DNA of 64,000 nt from Mycolicibacterium hippocampi (GCF_010723735.1 NZ_BLLB01000002.1:3534001-3598000); one strand, 5' to 3'; counted from the first letter of the stretch, positions 8,849 to 18,425 are shown. Program-made: numbers and translations. Notes: generated by a model not told the origin, from the letters alone.

Positions 8849-9991
8849 TGGGAACCGGGGCCTGACCCGCACCCCGTCCAGCCAGTCGGTGAGCGCGTCG
8901 GCGCGCGCGGACAGCTCCCGGGCGGCCCGGCGCCCGACATCCTCGAGCAGCACCAGCTCCACGCGACCGTCGCCGTCCTGTCGCCACGCACCCACCACGC
9001 GGCCGTCGACCCACACGGTGGGGCCTGCGTTGCCATTGCGGTCGAACACCCGGCCACGGTGCGGTCCTAGGTACCAGTCCCGGTCGAACCAGCCCATGGG
9101 CGTGACGTCGAGGCCGGGCAGCAGCGCACACCACGGCGCCACCTCGGGTTCGGGCTCGTCGTCTCCGGGCAGTACAAAACCCGGTGTGCCGTCCATGTCG
9201 ACCTCGACGGCATCGAGGTCGCGCAGCGCCTGGCGTGCCCAGCCGAGGGTGTTGCCGAACCACCACTTGACGTCGGTGACGGTCGCCGGTCCGAATGCGT
9301 ACAACCACCGTCGGACCAGTTCGGCCCGCGCGGTCTCCGGTGCGACGGCTGGCGTGGGCGCCAACCAGTCACCGGCCGCCACCCAGCGCGGTCGCGACGT
9401 GGTCCACCCACCGTCGTTGGGGCCGCGGACGATGTCGCCGCGAGCCGAGAGCAGCGTCAGCACCCTCGGTGCCAGGTGTCCCTCGCCGCCCCAGGTCCTG
9501 CCGGGGGCCGGGTCATACCTGCCGGTCAGCTCGGGCAGCGCCTCCCGCAGCTGCTTCGCGGTGCAGGGACCGTTGCGCCGCAGGTGCCCGAGCACGGCTA
9601 CGGAGGCGGCATCCAGCCAGGCCTCCCCGTCGGCGGCCACTGCCGCCCCCTCGACGTCGGCGACGAGGCGGCGACGCTCGTTGGCCGCCACCCGGTCACT
9701 GGCTGCCGACTGCACGGACGGCAGATCCTGGGGGCACACCACCCACAGGGTGCGTCGCATCGCCAGATGCTTGACCAACGTGCGGTCGTCGTACAGTGCC
9801 GCGCGGATGGCGTCCACCGAACAGTCCGGAACCCTGGCCCACAGTGACAGATACGGTGTCGCCGGGTCGGTGGCGTGCAGCCCCACCAGCGTGCCGGTCA
9901 GCGTCTCTGCGGAGACCGCGCCCAGACCGCCGGCCAGTTGGTGACGCCTGGCGAGCCGGGCGCGCCGTTCGGCGACGGTGAAAGTCCTCAT
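8825..9991 (-). CDS. Winged-helix DNA-binding protein, AlkZ-like (HTH_42)
   Basis: 388 residues with the general layout of the winged-helix HTH_42 family, whose studied members (AlkZ, YcaQ, AlkX) are DNA glycosylases for bulky or cross-linked bases. Features seen: an N-terminal arm with RHQLAGGLG, a segment RRTLWVVCPQDLP, a winged-helix stretch CTAKQLREALPEL, and the C-terminal half with RVFDRNGNAGPTVWVDGRVVGAWRQ. I did not identify the catalytic Gln-x-Gln motif of AlkZ with confidence, so glycosylase activity is not claimed. Its last 24 bases overlap the 3' end of the acetyltransferase gene. It lies 29 bp downstream of the small gene after lysX on the same strand. Confidence 0.75.
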   Translation of the reverse strand: MRTFTVAERRARLARRHQLAGGLGAVSAETLTGTLVGLHATDPATPYLSLWARVPDCSVDAIRAALYDDRTLVKHLAMRRTLWVVCPQDLPSVQSAASDRVAANERRRLVADVEGAAVAADGEAWLDAASVAVLGHLRRNGPCTAKQLREALPELTGRYDPAPGRTWGGEGHLAPRVLTLLSARGDIVRGPNDGGWTTSRPRWVAAGDWLAPTPAVAPETARAELVRRWLYAFGPATVTDVKWWFGNTLGWARQALRDLDAVEVDMDGTPGFVLPGDDEPEPEVAPWCALLPGLDVTPMGWFDRDWYLGPHRGRVFDRNGNAGPTVWVDGRVVGAWRQDGDGRVELVLLEDVGRRAARELSARADALTDWLDGVRVRPRFPSPACRAV

Positions 9992-10020
9992 CGATGACGA
10001 AACCTACCGCCGGGGTCTGA

Positions 10021-10272
10021 CTAGTGGGCGTCGTCGTCGCGGTCGGTGGCCATGGACTGGCGGATCTGAGCGAGTCGCTCTGCGGCGGCCTTCTGGCGCG
10101 CGTCGTACTGGTCCTCGAGACTGCGGCCCTCCGGGGTCTCCGCTGCGAGCTCCGCCGATCCGATGGATGTCGAGAACCGGGTCTCGATCTTCTCGCGGAC
10201 CGACTCGAACGTCGGCACACCGTCGGCGGTGTAACCGGTGTCGACCGGTTCGGTGCTGGGTTCGTCCGGCAT
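10021..10272 (-). CDS. Small acidic conserved-looking protein of unknown function
   Basis: An 83-residue soluble protein with no membrane segment or cysteine. The C-terminal half is charged and predicted helical (SLEDQYDARQKAAAERLAQI). I do not recognise a family. It starts 10 bases after the lysX stop (ATG 10272; a TTG at 10281 is closer and better placed relative to a GGAG), so it is probably translated with lysX. No function is assigned. Confidence 0.6.
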   Translation of the reverse strand: MPDEPSTEPVDTGYTADGVPTFESVREKIETRFSTSIGSAELAAETPEGRSLEDQYDARQKAAAERLAQIRQSMATDRDDDAH

Positions 10273-10282
10273 GCGCCCCAAC

Positions 10283-13200
10283 CTACTCCGAGGCGGTCTG
10301 ACGCGGTTTGGCCAGCGGGAAAGGCAGGGTCTCGCGGATGCTTCGGCCGGTGATCAGCATGACGACGCGGTCCACGCCCATGCCCAGGCCGCCGGTTGGC
10401 GGCATGGCGTACTCCATGGCCTGCAGGAAGTCCTCGTCGAGTTCCATCGCCTCGGGGTCGCCGCCGGAGGCCAGCAGTGACTGCTCCTGCAGTCGGCGGC
10501 GTTGCTCGACCGGGTCGGTCAGCTCGCTGTAGGCGGTGCCGAGTTCGACCCCCCAGGCGACCAGATCCCAACGCTCGGCCACCCCGGCGATGCTGCGGTG
10601 CGGCCGTGTCAACGGGGACACCGACGTCGGGAAGTCCTTGTAGAACGTGGGTTCGGTGGTGCGGTCCTCGACCAGGCGCTCGTAGAGCTCGAGCACCACT
10701 GCGCCGGTATCCCAGTGCGTGAGGTACGGAATCCCGGCGGCGTCACACATCCGCCGAAGCGTGCCGAGATCGGTGTCCGGCCCTACCTCCTCACCCAGCG
10801 CCTCCGACACCGCGCCGTGCACGGTCTTGACCGCCCACTGGCCGGAGATGTCGACCTGCTCGAAGGATGTCCCGCCTGCGTTGTTGAGGCGGGGCCGCAG
10901 GAACACCTGCGCCCCGTTGGCGGCCTGGGCGGCGTTCTGGATCAGCTCCCGGCAACCGTCGATCCACACGGTGTAGTCGGCGTGTGCCTGGTATGCCTCC
11001 AGCAGCGTGAATTCGGGGTTGTGGCTGAAGTCGACACCCTCGTTGCGGAAGGCGCGCCCCAGCTCGAACACCCGCTCCACGCCGCCCACGCACAACCGCT
11101 TCAGGTACAGCTCGGGGGCGATGCGCAGATACAGGTCGAGGTCGTAGGCGTTGATGTGGGTGAGGAACGGCCTTGCATTGGCGCCGCCGTGGATCTGCTG
11201 CAGAATCGGGGTCTCGACTTCCAGGAAGTCTTTGGCGACAAGGGTTTCGCGGATCGCGTGCAGGACCGCGCTGCGCGCCTTGACGAGCTCGCGGGCCTCG
11301 GTGTTGACGGCGAGATCGACATAGCGGGCCCGCACCCCCGCTTCCTGGTCGGTCAGCCCCTTCCATTTGTCGGGCAGCGGCCGAAGGCACTTGCCGTTGA
11401 GGCGCCACCGGGTCACCAGCACCGACCAGGTGCCGGAACGGCTGCGTCCCATGGTTCCCGACACTTCGATGAGGTCGCCCAGATCGATCGTGCGGGTGAC
11501 GTCGACGGTGCTGCCCTCGGCGAGCGTCGAGTTGTCGAACAGCAACTGGGTCTCCCCGGACCAGTCCCGTAACTGGGCGAACAGCACGCCGCCGTAGTCG
11601 CGCAACCGCAGTACCCGGCCCGCCACCGTCACCGCGGCGCCGTCCCGGGAGGCCAGCGCCTGCCCGACGGTGTGGCTGGGCGGGCGGCCCACCGGGTAGG
11701 CGTCGACGCCGGCGTCCTCCAGGGACCGCAATTTGGCCATCCGCACCCGGACCTGCTCGGGCAACCGGGGCCGGTCGTCGTCGGCAGGCAGATCGGTCTG
11801 CAGGCTGGCATCGGGCGCGGTGCCGTCGCTGTGCAGCAAGCCGGTGTCCACCAGCACCCCGGGGGCCGTGATGTGGTGACCGGTGTGGGGTTGCTCGTGG
11901 CGTCGCGAAAAGGGCAGTGTCAGAAAGCCTTCCGCGATCACCGAGGCCACACCGACGCGGGGCACCAGCCGGGCGTCGTCGTAACAGGCGAACCGCGGTA
12001 CCCACTCGGGCCGGTACTTCATGTTCGACCGGTACAGCGTCTCCAGTTGCCACCACCGGGAGAAGAACACCAGCAGCCAACGCCACAACCGCGCCACGGG
12101 TCCCGCGCCCAGCTGGGCTCCCTGCTCGAAGGCGGAGCGGAACATTGCGAAGTTCAACGAGACCCGGGTGACGCCGATGTCCTCGGACTGCATGCACAGC
12201 TCGCTGACCATCAATTCGATTGTGCCGTTGGGGGATCGGGGTGAACGTCGCATGAGGTCCAGGGATGCTCCGTTGCTGCCCCACGGCACCAGCGACAGCA
12301 TCGCGACCACCTGATCGTTCTGGACGGCCTCGACCAGCAGGCAGTCCCCGTCGGCGGGGTCACCGAGGCGGCCCAGAGCCATCGAGAAGCCGCGTTCGTC
12401 GTCGGTGTCGCGCCATTCATCCGCGCGCGTGATCACCTGAGCCATCTCGTCGGCGTCGATGTCGCGGTGTCTGCGGATCCGCACGCCGGCCCCGGCGCGC
12501 CGGGCGCGGGTCACCGCTTGGCGCACCGCCCGCATGTCGGGTCCGGACAGCCGGAAGTCGTCGGGGTGCAGGATGGCCTCGTCGCCGAGCTGCAGGGCGT
12601 TGAGGCCTGCAGCTCGGAAAGCCTGCGCCGCCGTCGAGCTGGCCCCCATCACGCCGGGCGCCCATCCGTAGGCCTGACACAGCGCCAACCAGGCTTCGAT
12701 GGCCTGCGGCCAGGCTTTCGGATCGCCGACGGGATCGCCGCTGGCCAGGCACACGCCAACCTCCACGCGGTAGGTGATGGCGGCTCGGCCGTTCGGGGCG
12801 TACACCACCGCCTTGTCGCGGCGGGTGGCGAAGTATCCGAGCGAGTCGTTCTTGCCGTACAGCTCGAGCAGTCCGCGGATGGCCGACTCGTCCTCGCCGG
12901 TGAGCGCGTTGTCGGCACGCTGCGACTGGAACAGTACGATCGCCGCCGCCATCAACGCGAGCGCACCGAACAGGCCGAGCGCTGCGTTGACCAACCCGTG
13001 CGGCTGCTGCCCGTCGAACGCGGCGGCGTCGAGGCCGGCGAAGGCGACGACACGGTTGGCGGCGTAGAGCAGCCGGTAGCCGCGTTCGAGTGTGCCGGGG
13101 AACAGTTCCAGCAGAAGCCAGCCGACCAGGATGCCCAGCCCCATGCCCACGAAGAGCGTTGCGGCCGCCTTGATCAACGCCCCGCGCCTGACCCTGGCCC

Positions 13201-13615
13201 AGAACTGGCCCCGGGCCAGCACGAGGAAGGCGATGGCGGCGACGTGGAAGACGAGGCCGATGATCTCGCCGAGCTCTTCGAGGACCGACTCGTCACCGGT
13301 GACCAGGTCACCGATGTTCACCACGATGGCGGCGACCATGTAGAGCACCAGGATCCACCAGGCGATGCGTTTGCGGGCTGCGAGCGCGGCGGCCAGCAGT
13401 GCCAGCACGAACGCCCACGCGAAGCTGGTGTCCGGGAAGTTGAAGATGTAGTCGTTGACGAACTCCCGCGGCGCCCTGATCACCGACCGGACCAGCGGCG
13501 AGATGCTGGCCAGCAGGGACAGCGTGGCGATGACGCCGACTATCCAGCCGGCCGCGGCCGGTACCCAGCCGAACCCGGACGTGGCACGGACCCTCGTGGG
13601 GGTCGTTGAGGTCAT
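10283..13615 (-). CDS. lysX: Bifunctional lysylphosphatidylglycerol synthase / lysyl-tRNA synthetase
   Basis: LysX charges tRNA with lysine and then transfers the lysyl group to phosphatidylglycerol in the membrane, lowering surface charge and giving resistance to cationic peptides. The ~1110-residue protein has, in order, about six to seven N-terminal membrane helices (to ~220), an MprF-like aminoacyl-transferase domain (to ~560), an OB-fold anticodon-binding domain (~620-740) and a class II lysyl-tRNA synthetase core, with FRNEGVDFSHNPEFT (motif 2) and GGLGMGVDRVVML (motif 3) near the end. I chose ATG 13615 over 13666 because a -10-like TATCCT lies just upstream, suggesting a leaderless message. 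Equivalent to Rv1640c. Confidence 0.95.
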   Translation of the reverse strand: MTSTTPTRVRATSGFGWVPAAAGWIVGVIATLSLLASISPLVRSVIRAPREFVNDYIFNFPDTSFAWAFVLALLAAALAARKRIAWWILVLYMVAAIVVNIGDLVTGDESVLEELGEIIGLVFHVAAIAFLVLARGQFWARVRRGALIKAAATLFVGMGLGILVGWLLLELFPGTLERGYRLLYAANRVVAFAGLDAAAFDGQQPHGLVNAALGLFGALALMAAAIVLFQSQRADNALTGEDESAIRGLLELYGKNDSLGYFATRRDKAVVYAPNGRAAITYRVEVGVCLASGDPVGDPKAWPQAIEAWLALCQAYGWAPGVMGASSTAAQAFRAAGLNALQLGDEAILHPDDFRLSGPDMRAVRQAVTRARRAGAGVRIRRHRDIDADEMAQVITRADEWRDTDDERGFSMALGRLGDPADGDCLLVEAVQNDQVVAMLSLVPWGSNGASLDLMRRSPRSPNGTIELMVSELCMQSEDIGVTRVSLNFAMFRSAFEQGAQLGAGPVARLWRWLLVFFSRWWQLETLYRSNMKYRPEWVPRFACYDDARLVPRVGVASVIAEGFLTLPFSRRHEQPHTGHHITAPGVLVDTGLLHSDGTAPDASLQTDLPADDDRPRLPEQVRVRMAKLRSLEDAGVDAYPVGRPPSHTVGQALASRDGAAVTVAGRVLRLRDYGGVLFAQLRDWSGETQLLFDNSTLAEGSTVDVTRTIDLGDLIEVSGTMGRSRSGTWSVLVTRWRLNGKCLRPLPDKWKGLTDQEAGVRARYVDLAVNTEARELVKARSAVLHAIRETLVAKDFLEVETPILQQIHGGANARPFLTHINAYDLDLYLRIAPELYLKRLCVGGVERVFELGRAFRNEGVDFSHNPEFTLLEAYQAHADYTVWIDGCRELIQNAAQAANGAQVFLRPRLNNAGGTSFEQVDISGQWAVKTVHGAVSEALGEEVGPDTDLGTLRRMCDAAGIPYLTHWDTGAVVLELYERLVEDRTTEPTFYKDFPTSVSPLTRPHRSIAGVAERWDLVAWGVELGTAYSELTDPVEQRRRLQEQSLLASGGDPEAMELDEDFLQAMEYAMPPTGGLGMGVDRVVMLITGRSIRETLPFPLAKPRQTASE

Positions 13616-13623
13616 AGGGCGCG

Positions 13624-13629
13624 AGGATA
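13624..13629 (-). promoter_or_regulatory. Putative leaderless lysX -10 element
   Basis: On the minus strand TATCCT (TANNNT) lies 8 bases before the lysX ATG, with no ribosome-binding site between. This fits a leaderless transcript starting at or one base before the start codon. Inference from spacing only. Confidence 0.4.
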
Positions 13630-13677
13630 TTCGCTCGTCAGGCGACCCGTGCGGATGTTCGGCCACCTCGAGTGGCG

Positions 13678-14037
13678 TTACCAGACCGGGCCGGTGTACT
13701 TCTCTCCCGGACCGTGTCCGGGCTCCTCGGGTGCGGCACTGGCCTCGCGGAACGCCAACTGCAGTGTTTTGAGCCCGTCGCGCACCGGTCCGGCGTGCGG
13801 CCCCAGGTACTCGGCCGACGCCGTGACCAGCCCGGCCAATGCGGTGATCAGCCGGCGGGCTTCGTCGAGGTCGCGGTGGGGGCTCTCGTCCGGATCCGCC
13901 TCCGACAGACCCAGCTTCTCGGCGGCCGCGCTCATCAGCATCACCGCGGCGCGGGTGACGACCTCGACCGCGGGGATATCGGCGAGATCGCGTGCCGGCG
14001 GGACGGCCTCTGCAGCGCGTGTTGGATCATCGGTCAT
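13678..14037 (-). CDS. DUF1844 domain-containing protein
   Basis: A 119-residue soluble protein matching the actinobacterial DUF1844 family that typically lies divergent from infC. The conserved core is VVTRAAVMLMSAAAEKLGL followed by DEARRLITALAGLVTASAEYLG; the C-terminal tail is acidic and Pro/Gly-rich. Function is unknown. It ends 62 bases before lysX on the same strand and its start faces the infC leader, so the 228-base gap should hold both promoters. Confidence 0.75.
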   Translation of the reverse strand: MTDDPTRAAEAVPPARDLADIPAVEVVTRAAVMLMSAAAEKLGLSEADPDESPHRDLDEARRLITALAGLVTASAEYLGPHAGPVRDGLKTLQLAFREASAAPEEPGHGPGEKYTGPVW

Positions 14038-14118
14038 GCCTGCTAGACTTGCACGCGCGACCGTCCCGGCTGACGCCAGGGACAGTAAGTGGAGTCCCAC
14101 TCCCACCGCTGGCCACCG

Positions 14119-14247
14119 ATGCATTCGAAGGTACAGCGGTCCGGTCACAGATGTCATCGACGTCTGTGCTGGTCGGCACTGGGCCCTGCGATGAGCAGGG
14201 CTTATCTGTTCTTCGGGGCAGAGTGTCGCGGCGTGGGGGGCTCCTGA
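14119..14247 (+). CDS. infC leader reading frame (42 codons, internal ATG at 14191)
   Basis: An ATG at 14119 opens 42 codons ending at TGA 14245-14247, in frame with infC. A second in-frame ATG at 14191 would give an 18-residue peptide, MSRAYLFFGAECRGVGGS; that ATG sits in the loop of a 6-bp hairpin (CCCTGC/GCAGGG, 14184-14200). The stop lies inside the hairpin that masks the infC ribosome site. A ribosome finishing here would therefore expose that site. Translation is inferred from the layout, not shown. Confidence 0.4.
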   Translation: MHSKVQRSGHRCHRRLCWSALGPAMSRAYLFFGAECRGVGGS

Positions 14248-14265
14248 GGACAACTAGGAGGCCCC
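14236..14265 (+). promoter_or_regulatory. Hairpin masking the infC Shine-Dalgarno site
   Basis: GGGG at 14236-14239 plus CTCCT at 14241-14245 pair with AGGAG at 14256-14260 plus CCCC at 14262-14265. This gives nine pairs with one G-G mismatch and a 10-base loop. The paired 3' arm contains the AGGAGG ribosome-binding site (14256-14261), and the helix ends directly before the AUC start codon. The structure should keep infC translation low unless it is melted. Confidence 0.65.
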
Positions 14266-14877
<612 letters not shown>

Positions 14878-14883
14878 GGAATC

Positions 14884-15078
14884 ATGCCCAAGGCCAAGAC
14901 CCACAGCGGCGCTTCCAAGCGTTTCCGCCGTACCGGAACAGGCAAGATCGTGCGCCAGAAGGCCAACCGTAGGCACCTGCTCGAGCACAAGTCGAGCAAG
15001 CGCACCCGGCGGCTCGAGGGCCGCACCGAGGTGGCCGCCAATGACAAGAAGCGCATCGCGAAGCTGCTGAACGGCTGA
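14884..15078 (+). CDS. rpmI: 50S ribosomal protein L35
   Basis: A basic 64-residue protein starting MPKAKTHSGASKRFR, the L35 signature, and ending KKRIAKLLNG. It binds 23S rRNA in the large subunit. It sits in the universal infC-rpmI-rplT order with a 6-bp gap after infC and an ATG preceded by a GAGGA site that overlaps the infC stop, so it depends on the infC transcript. Confidence 0.97.
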   Translation: MPKAKTHSGASKRFRRTGTGKIVRQKANRRHLLEHKSSKRTRRLEGRTEVAANDKKRIAKLLNG

Positions 15079-15124
15079 CATTTTCGGCCAAGCCTGAACG
15101 ACCCGAATGAGATAGGAAGACCCA

Positions 15125-15523
15125 ATGGCACGCGTGAAGCGCGCAGTCAACGCGCAAAAGAAGCGGCGCACGATCCTCAAGGCCTCCAAGGGATACCGCG
15201 GCCAGCGGTCCCGGCTGTACCGGAAGGCCAAAGAGCAGCAGCTGCACTCGCTGACCTATGCCTACCGTGACCGCAAGGCGCGCAAGGGGGATTTCCGCAA
15301 GCTGTGGATCACCCGCATCAATGCGGCTGCTCGCGTCAACGGCATCACCTACAACCGACTGATCCAGGGGCTCAAGGCCGCCGGAGTCGAGGTCGACCGC
15401 AAGAACCTCGCGGAGCTCGCAGTCAGCGACGCGGCCGCTTTCACCGCCCTGGTGGAGGTCGCCAAGGCTGCGTTGCCCGCCGATGTGAATGCGCCGTCAT
15501 CTGACGCAGGCGAGGCTGCCTGA
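15125..15523 (+). CDS. rplT: 50S ribosomal protein L20
   Basis: The 132-residue L20 begins MARVKRAVNAQKKRRTILK and contains GYRGQRSRLYRKAKEQ and WITRINAAARVNG, all diagnostic. It organises 23S rRNA early in 50S assembly and in several bacteria also represses its own operon. The C-terminal ~12 residues are an acidic tail beyond the usual ~118-residue core, as in other mycobacteria. A 46-bp gap after rpmI holds AGGAAG as ribosome site; I see no clear L20 operator there. Confidence 0.97.
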   Translation: MARVKRAVNAQKKRRTILKASKGYRGQRSRLYRKAKEQQLHSLTYAYRDRKARKGDFRKLWITRINAAARVNGITYNRLIQGLKAAGVEVDRKNLAELAVSDAAAFTALVEVAKAALPADVNAPSSDAGEAA

Positions 15524-15546
15524 CCCTCACCGAGCGTTCCGCCCGA

Positions 15547-16293
15547 GTGACGGCCGCAGCTAAGCTGCACCGTCACGTCGGACGCCGCCGCGCCGCACGC
15601 TTCCTCGCCGAGGGATCCAACCTCGTCGAGGCCGCGTTGCGGCGCGGAGTCGTTTCAGAGGTGTTCGCCACCGAGAGCGCCGCTGCCCGATTCAGTGCTC
15701 TCCTTGCCGGCGCGCCGGTCCACGTGGTCACCGACAAAGCCGCAAAACTCCTGTCGGACACGGTGACTCCGGTCGGCCTGGTTGCGGTGTGCTCGATGCC
15801 CGACACCGGACTCGACGACGTGCTCGGGTTGGACCCGACACTGGTCGCGGTGCCGGTCGGAATCTCCGAACCCGGCAACGCCGGGACGTTGATCCGCGTC
15901 GCCGACGCGATGGGCGCCGATGCCGTCGTGCTCGCCGGTGACAGTGTCGATCCCTACAACGGCAAGTGCCTGCGCGCATCGGCCGGCAGCATCTTCTCGA
16001 TTCCGGTGGTGAGCGCCCCCGATGCCGCAGGCGTGGTCACGCGGTTGAAGGATGCCGGGATGCAGGTGCTGGCGACAGCGCTCGACGGTCAGCTCAGCCT
16101 CGACGACGCCGACCTGTCCGGACCGACGGCGTGGCTGTTCGGCCCAGAGGCCCACGGGCTATCACCGCAGATCGTCGACCTGGCGACGGCCGGAGTGCGA
16201 ATTCCGATGTCCGGCAGCGCCGAAAGCCTCAACGTCGCCGCGGCCGCGGCGATCTGTTTGTACGAGAGCGCACGCGCGGCCCGGCGGCGATAG
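15547..16293 (+). CDS. SpoU-family 23S/tRNA 2'-O-ribose methyltransferase (TsnR-like)
   Basis: 248 residues with an N-terminal SpoU substrate-binding domain (LHRHVGRRRAARFLAEG) and a C-terminal knotted SPOUT domain. The SAM-binding knot motifs are VGISEPGNAGTLIRVADAMG, WLFGPEAHGL and IPMSGSAESLNVAAAAAICLYE. It methylates a ribose 2'-OH in rRNA; the exact nucleotide is not known. Position after rplT equals Rv1644 (tsnR). The annotated GTG lacks a good ribosome site. Homology seems to extend about nine residues upstream (LTERSARV), where only a CTG at 15520, overlapping the rplT stop, could serve as start. Confidence 0.88.
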   Translation: MTAAAKLHRHVGRRRAARFLAEGSNLVEAALRRGVVSEVFATESAAARFSALLAGAPVHVVTDKAAKLLSDTVTPVGLVAVCSMPDTGLDDVLGLDPTLVAVPVGISEPGNAGTLIRVADAMGADAVVLAGDSVDPYNGKCLRASAGSIFSIPVVSAPDAAGVVTRLKDAGMQVLATALDGQLSLDDADLSGPTAWLFGPEAHGLSPQIVDLATAGVRIPMSGSAESLNVAAAAAICLYESARAARRR

Positions 16294-16323
16294 ACGGACC
16301 GAGCCGTTGCTCGGAGCCGGCTG

Positions 16324-17106
16324 CTACGGGTTGGACTTGAGGAGCCGTTCGGACACGGTGAGCATCAGCTTCCTGGGCGTGACCCGGTATCCGGAGGCCA
16401 ACAGCCTGTTGCGCCAACCGGAAACCACGGTCGGGGAGGAGCCGTCGAGGGCGGCGAAAGCGGTGTCGACGACCTGCTCGGAGGTCTGCCGTCCGTCGGT
16501 GAGGAAATCCTCGCCGGTGCGTGCGAAGAACTCGGTCTCCGTCGCTCCCGGGCAGAGCGCGAGCACCCTGACCCCAGTGCCCTTGGACTCCTGCCAGAGG
16601 GCTTCGGTGTAGGAGAGCACAAAAGCCTTCGTCGCACCGTAGACGGCCATCCCGGGGGTGGGCTGGAAACCTGCGGTCGAGGCCACGTTGAGCACCACTC
16701 CGTGCCGCCGTTGTGTCATCGGCGGCAGGAAGCGCGCGGTCAGGTCGACCAGGGTGCCGCAGTTCAATTGGATCTGGCCGGCATTGGATTCGGGATCCTG
16801 GTCGACGAAATCGCCGTGCAGGCCGACGCCTGCGTTGTTGACGAGGACGTCGACGGTCCGGCCGAGTTCGCGCACGCTGTTCTGAAGTTCGGCCCCTGAC
16901 CCCGGGACCGCCAGGTCGGCGGCTATGACATCGACGACGATGCCGGGATGCGCGGCGACGAGCACGTCGCGCAGTCCTGCCAGTCTGTCTGCCCGCCGCG
17001 CGACCAGTATCAGGTTCGCGCCGCGGCGTGCGAACTGAACGGCGAATTCCTCACCGATCCCGCCGCTGGAGCCGGTGATCAGTGCGGTGTTGTTGCTGAA
17101 GTCCAC
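16324..17106 (-). CDS. Short-chain dehydrogenase/reductase
   Basis: A classical SDR of 260 residues. The NAD(P)-binding TGSSGGIG motif is at residues 11-18, NNAG lies near 90, the catalytic Ser is in LNVASTAG and Tyr-x3-Lys is in VYGATKAF. An Arg pair after strand 2 (VARRADR) suggests NADP(H). It oxidises or reduces a hydroxyl/carbonyl group on an unknown lipid-like substrate. It is the last gene of a minus-strand operon after the MpaB-type oxygenase and acyl-CoA dehydrogenase, 34 bp behind the latter, so all three may act on the same acyl or sterol-like compound. Confidence 0.88.
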   Translation of the reverse strand: MDFSNNTALITGSSGGIGEEFAVQFARRGANLILVARRADRLAGLRDVLVAAHPGIVVDVIAADLAVPGSGAELQNSVRELGRTVDVLVNNAGVGLHGDFVDQDPESNAGQIQLNCGTLVDLTARFLPPMTQRRHGVVLNVASTAGFQPTPGMAVYGATKAFVLSYTEALWQESKGTGVRVLALCPGATETEFFARTGEDFLTDGRQTSEQVVDTAFAALDGSSPTVVSGWRNRLLASGYRVTPRKLMLTVSERLLKSNP

Positions 17107-17140
17107 CGGTCGCTCCTGGGCTAGTAGGCGTGAGTCGAGG

Positions 17141-18421
17141 CTAGTCGCTCAGCAGACCCCTGGCTACGTGCGTGATCTGCACCTCATTGCTGCCTGCGTA
17201 GATCATCAGCGACTTGGCGTCACGGGCGAGTTGTTCGACTCGGTACTCGGTCATGTAGCCGTTGCCGCCGAACACCTGCACCGCCTCCATTGCGACGTCG
17301 GTCGCCGCCTGCGAGCAGTACCACTTGATCGCCGAGGCCTCGGCGAGTGAGATGGCGGTTCCCGTCTGTGCGGCCTCGATGACCCGGAACAGCATGTTGC
17401 GCACGTTCATTCGTGCGACCTCCATGGTGGCGAGCTTGAGTTGGATCAGCTGGAACTGGCCGATCTCCTTGCCCCACAGGGTTCGGGTCTTCGCGTAGTC
17501 GACGCACAACCGCAGACACTCCTCGATCACGCCGAGCGCCATCGCCGCCACGCCGATGCGCTCGGCGGAGAAGTTCGACCGGGCGCTGTCGCGACCTGAA
17601 TCGCCGGTGTCGTCGCCTTCGGTCTCGCCGAGCAGGCGGTCACGGCCGAGCCGGACGTCGTTGAAGAACAGTTCCCCGGTGCGCGATGAGTGAATGCCCA
17701 TCTTGCGGAACGGTTTCGATTGCACGAAGCCGTCCATGCCGCGATCGAGGACAAACGTCAGCACTTTGCGGTTGCGCGGGTTTGAGGTGGACGAGCGCTC
17801 GCGCGAGGACCCGGATCCTGCGTCGCCTTCATTCAGCTTCGCGTACACCACCACGACATCGGCATCGGGACCATTGGTGATGAACGTCTTCTGGCCGTTG
17901 AGGATGTAGCCGTCTCCGTCCCGGACCACATAGGACTTCATGCCGCCGAACGCGTCGGAACCGGAGTCGGGTTCAGTGATTGCCCAAGCTCCCACCTTGT
18001 CGTAGGTGACCAGGTCGGGGAGCCAGCGCTCCTGCTGGGCCAGTGTCCCGCGCCCCATGATGGTCGGCACGGTGAGGCCCAGGCTGACGCCCATCCCGGT
18101 GACGACTCCCATCGACACCCGGCACAACTCACTGACCACCACGAAGCCCATGCCCGCTGAGCCGCCGTCGCCGCCGAACATGCCTGCGGAGGCGGGCTTG
18201 TCCGTCGCGGCACCTCCTCCGTCCCGCAACCGGGCAAGGCGCTTGTCCAGCGAATCGCGCGCCATGTCGGCGATGCCGAACGTCGCGAATAGCTTGCGGA
18301 TGATGGGGTAGGGCTCCATCTCGCCGCTCTCGAGCGCGTCGACGTGGGGGCGGATTTCCTTGTCGACGAATTCGCGCACGGCGTCGCGCACGGCGATGTC
18401 GACGTCAGACCATTCGAGCAT
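17141..18421 (-). CDS. Acyl-CoA dehydrogenase (FadE type)
   Basis: This flavoenzyme of 426 residues introduces a 2,3 double bond in acyl-CoA. Family motifs are AWAITEPDSGSDA (146-158), GQKTFITNGPDADV (176-189), the helix with TRTLWGKEIGQFQ, and VFGGNGYMTEY near 383. The usual C-terminal catalytic Glu position, in IYxG, is Ala409. A Glu is instead present at 287 in AERIGVAAM, the position used by isovaleryl- and long-chain acyl-CoA dehydrogenases, so this is likely that catalytic subtype. An unusual linker of Ser, Arg and Glu lies at 200-216. I chose ATG 18421, 4 bases after the upstream stop, by the family N-terminus. Confidence 0.9.
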   Translation of the reverse strand: MLEWSDVDIAVRDAVREFVDKEIRPHVDALESGEMEPYPIIRKLFATFGIADMARDSLDKRLARLRDGGGAATDKPASAGMFGGDGGSAGMGFVVVSELCRVSMGVVTGMGVSLGLTVPTIMGRGTLAQQERWLPDLVTYDKVGAWAITEPDSGSDAFGGMKSYVVRDGDGYILNGQKTFITNGPDADVVVVYAKLNEGDAGSGSSRERSSTSNPRNRKVLTFVLDRGMDGFVQSKPFRKMGIHSSRTGELFFNDVRLGRDRLLGETEGDDTGDSGRDSARSNFSAERIGVAAMALGVIEECLRLCVDYAKTRTLWGKEIGQFQLIQLKLATMEVARMNVRNMLFRVIEAAQTGTAISLAEASAIKWYCSQAATDVAMEAVQVFGGNGYMTEYRVEQLARDAKSLMIYAGSNEVQITHVARGLLSD

Positions 18422-18425
18422 GTGT

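Noticed and set aside
15520..15547. CTG start for the TsnR-like methyltransferase overlapping the rplT stop
   Set aside because: The upstream residues look conserved, but CTG starts are rare; I kept GTG 15547 and noted the alternative.
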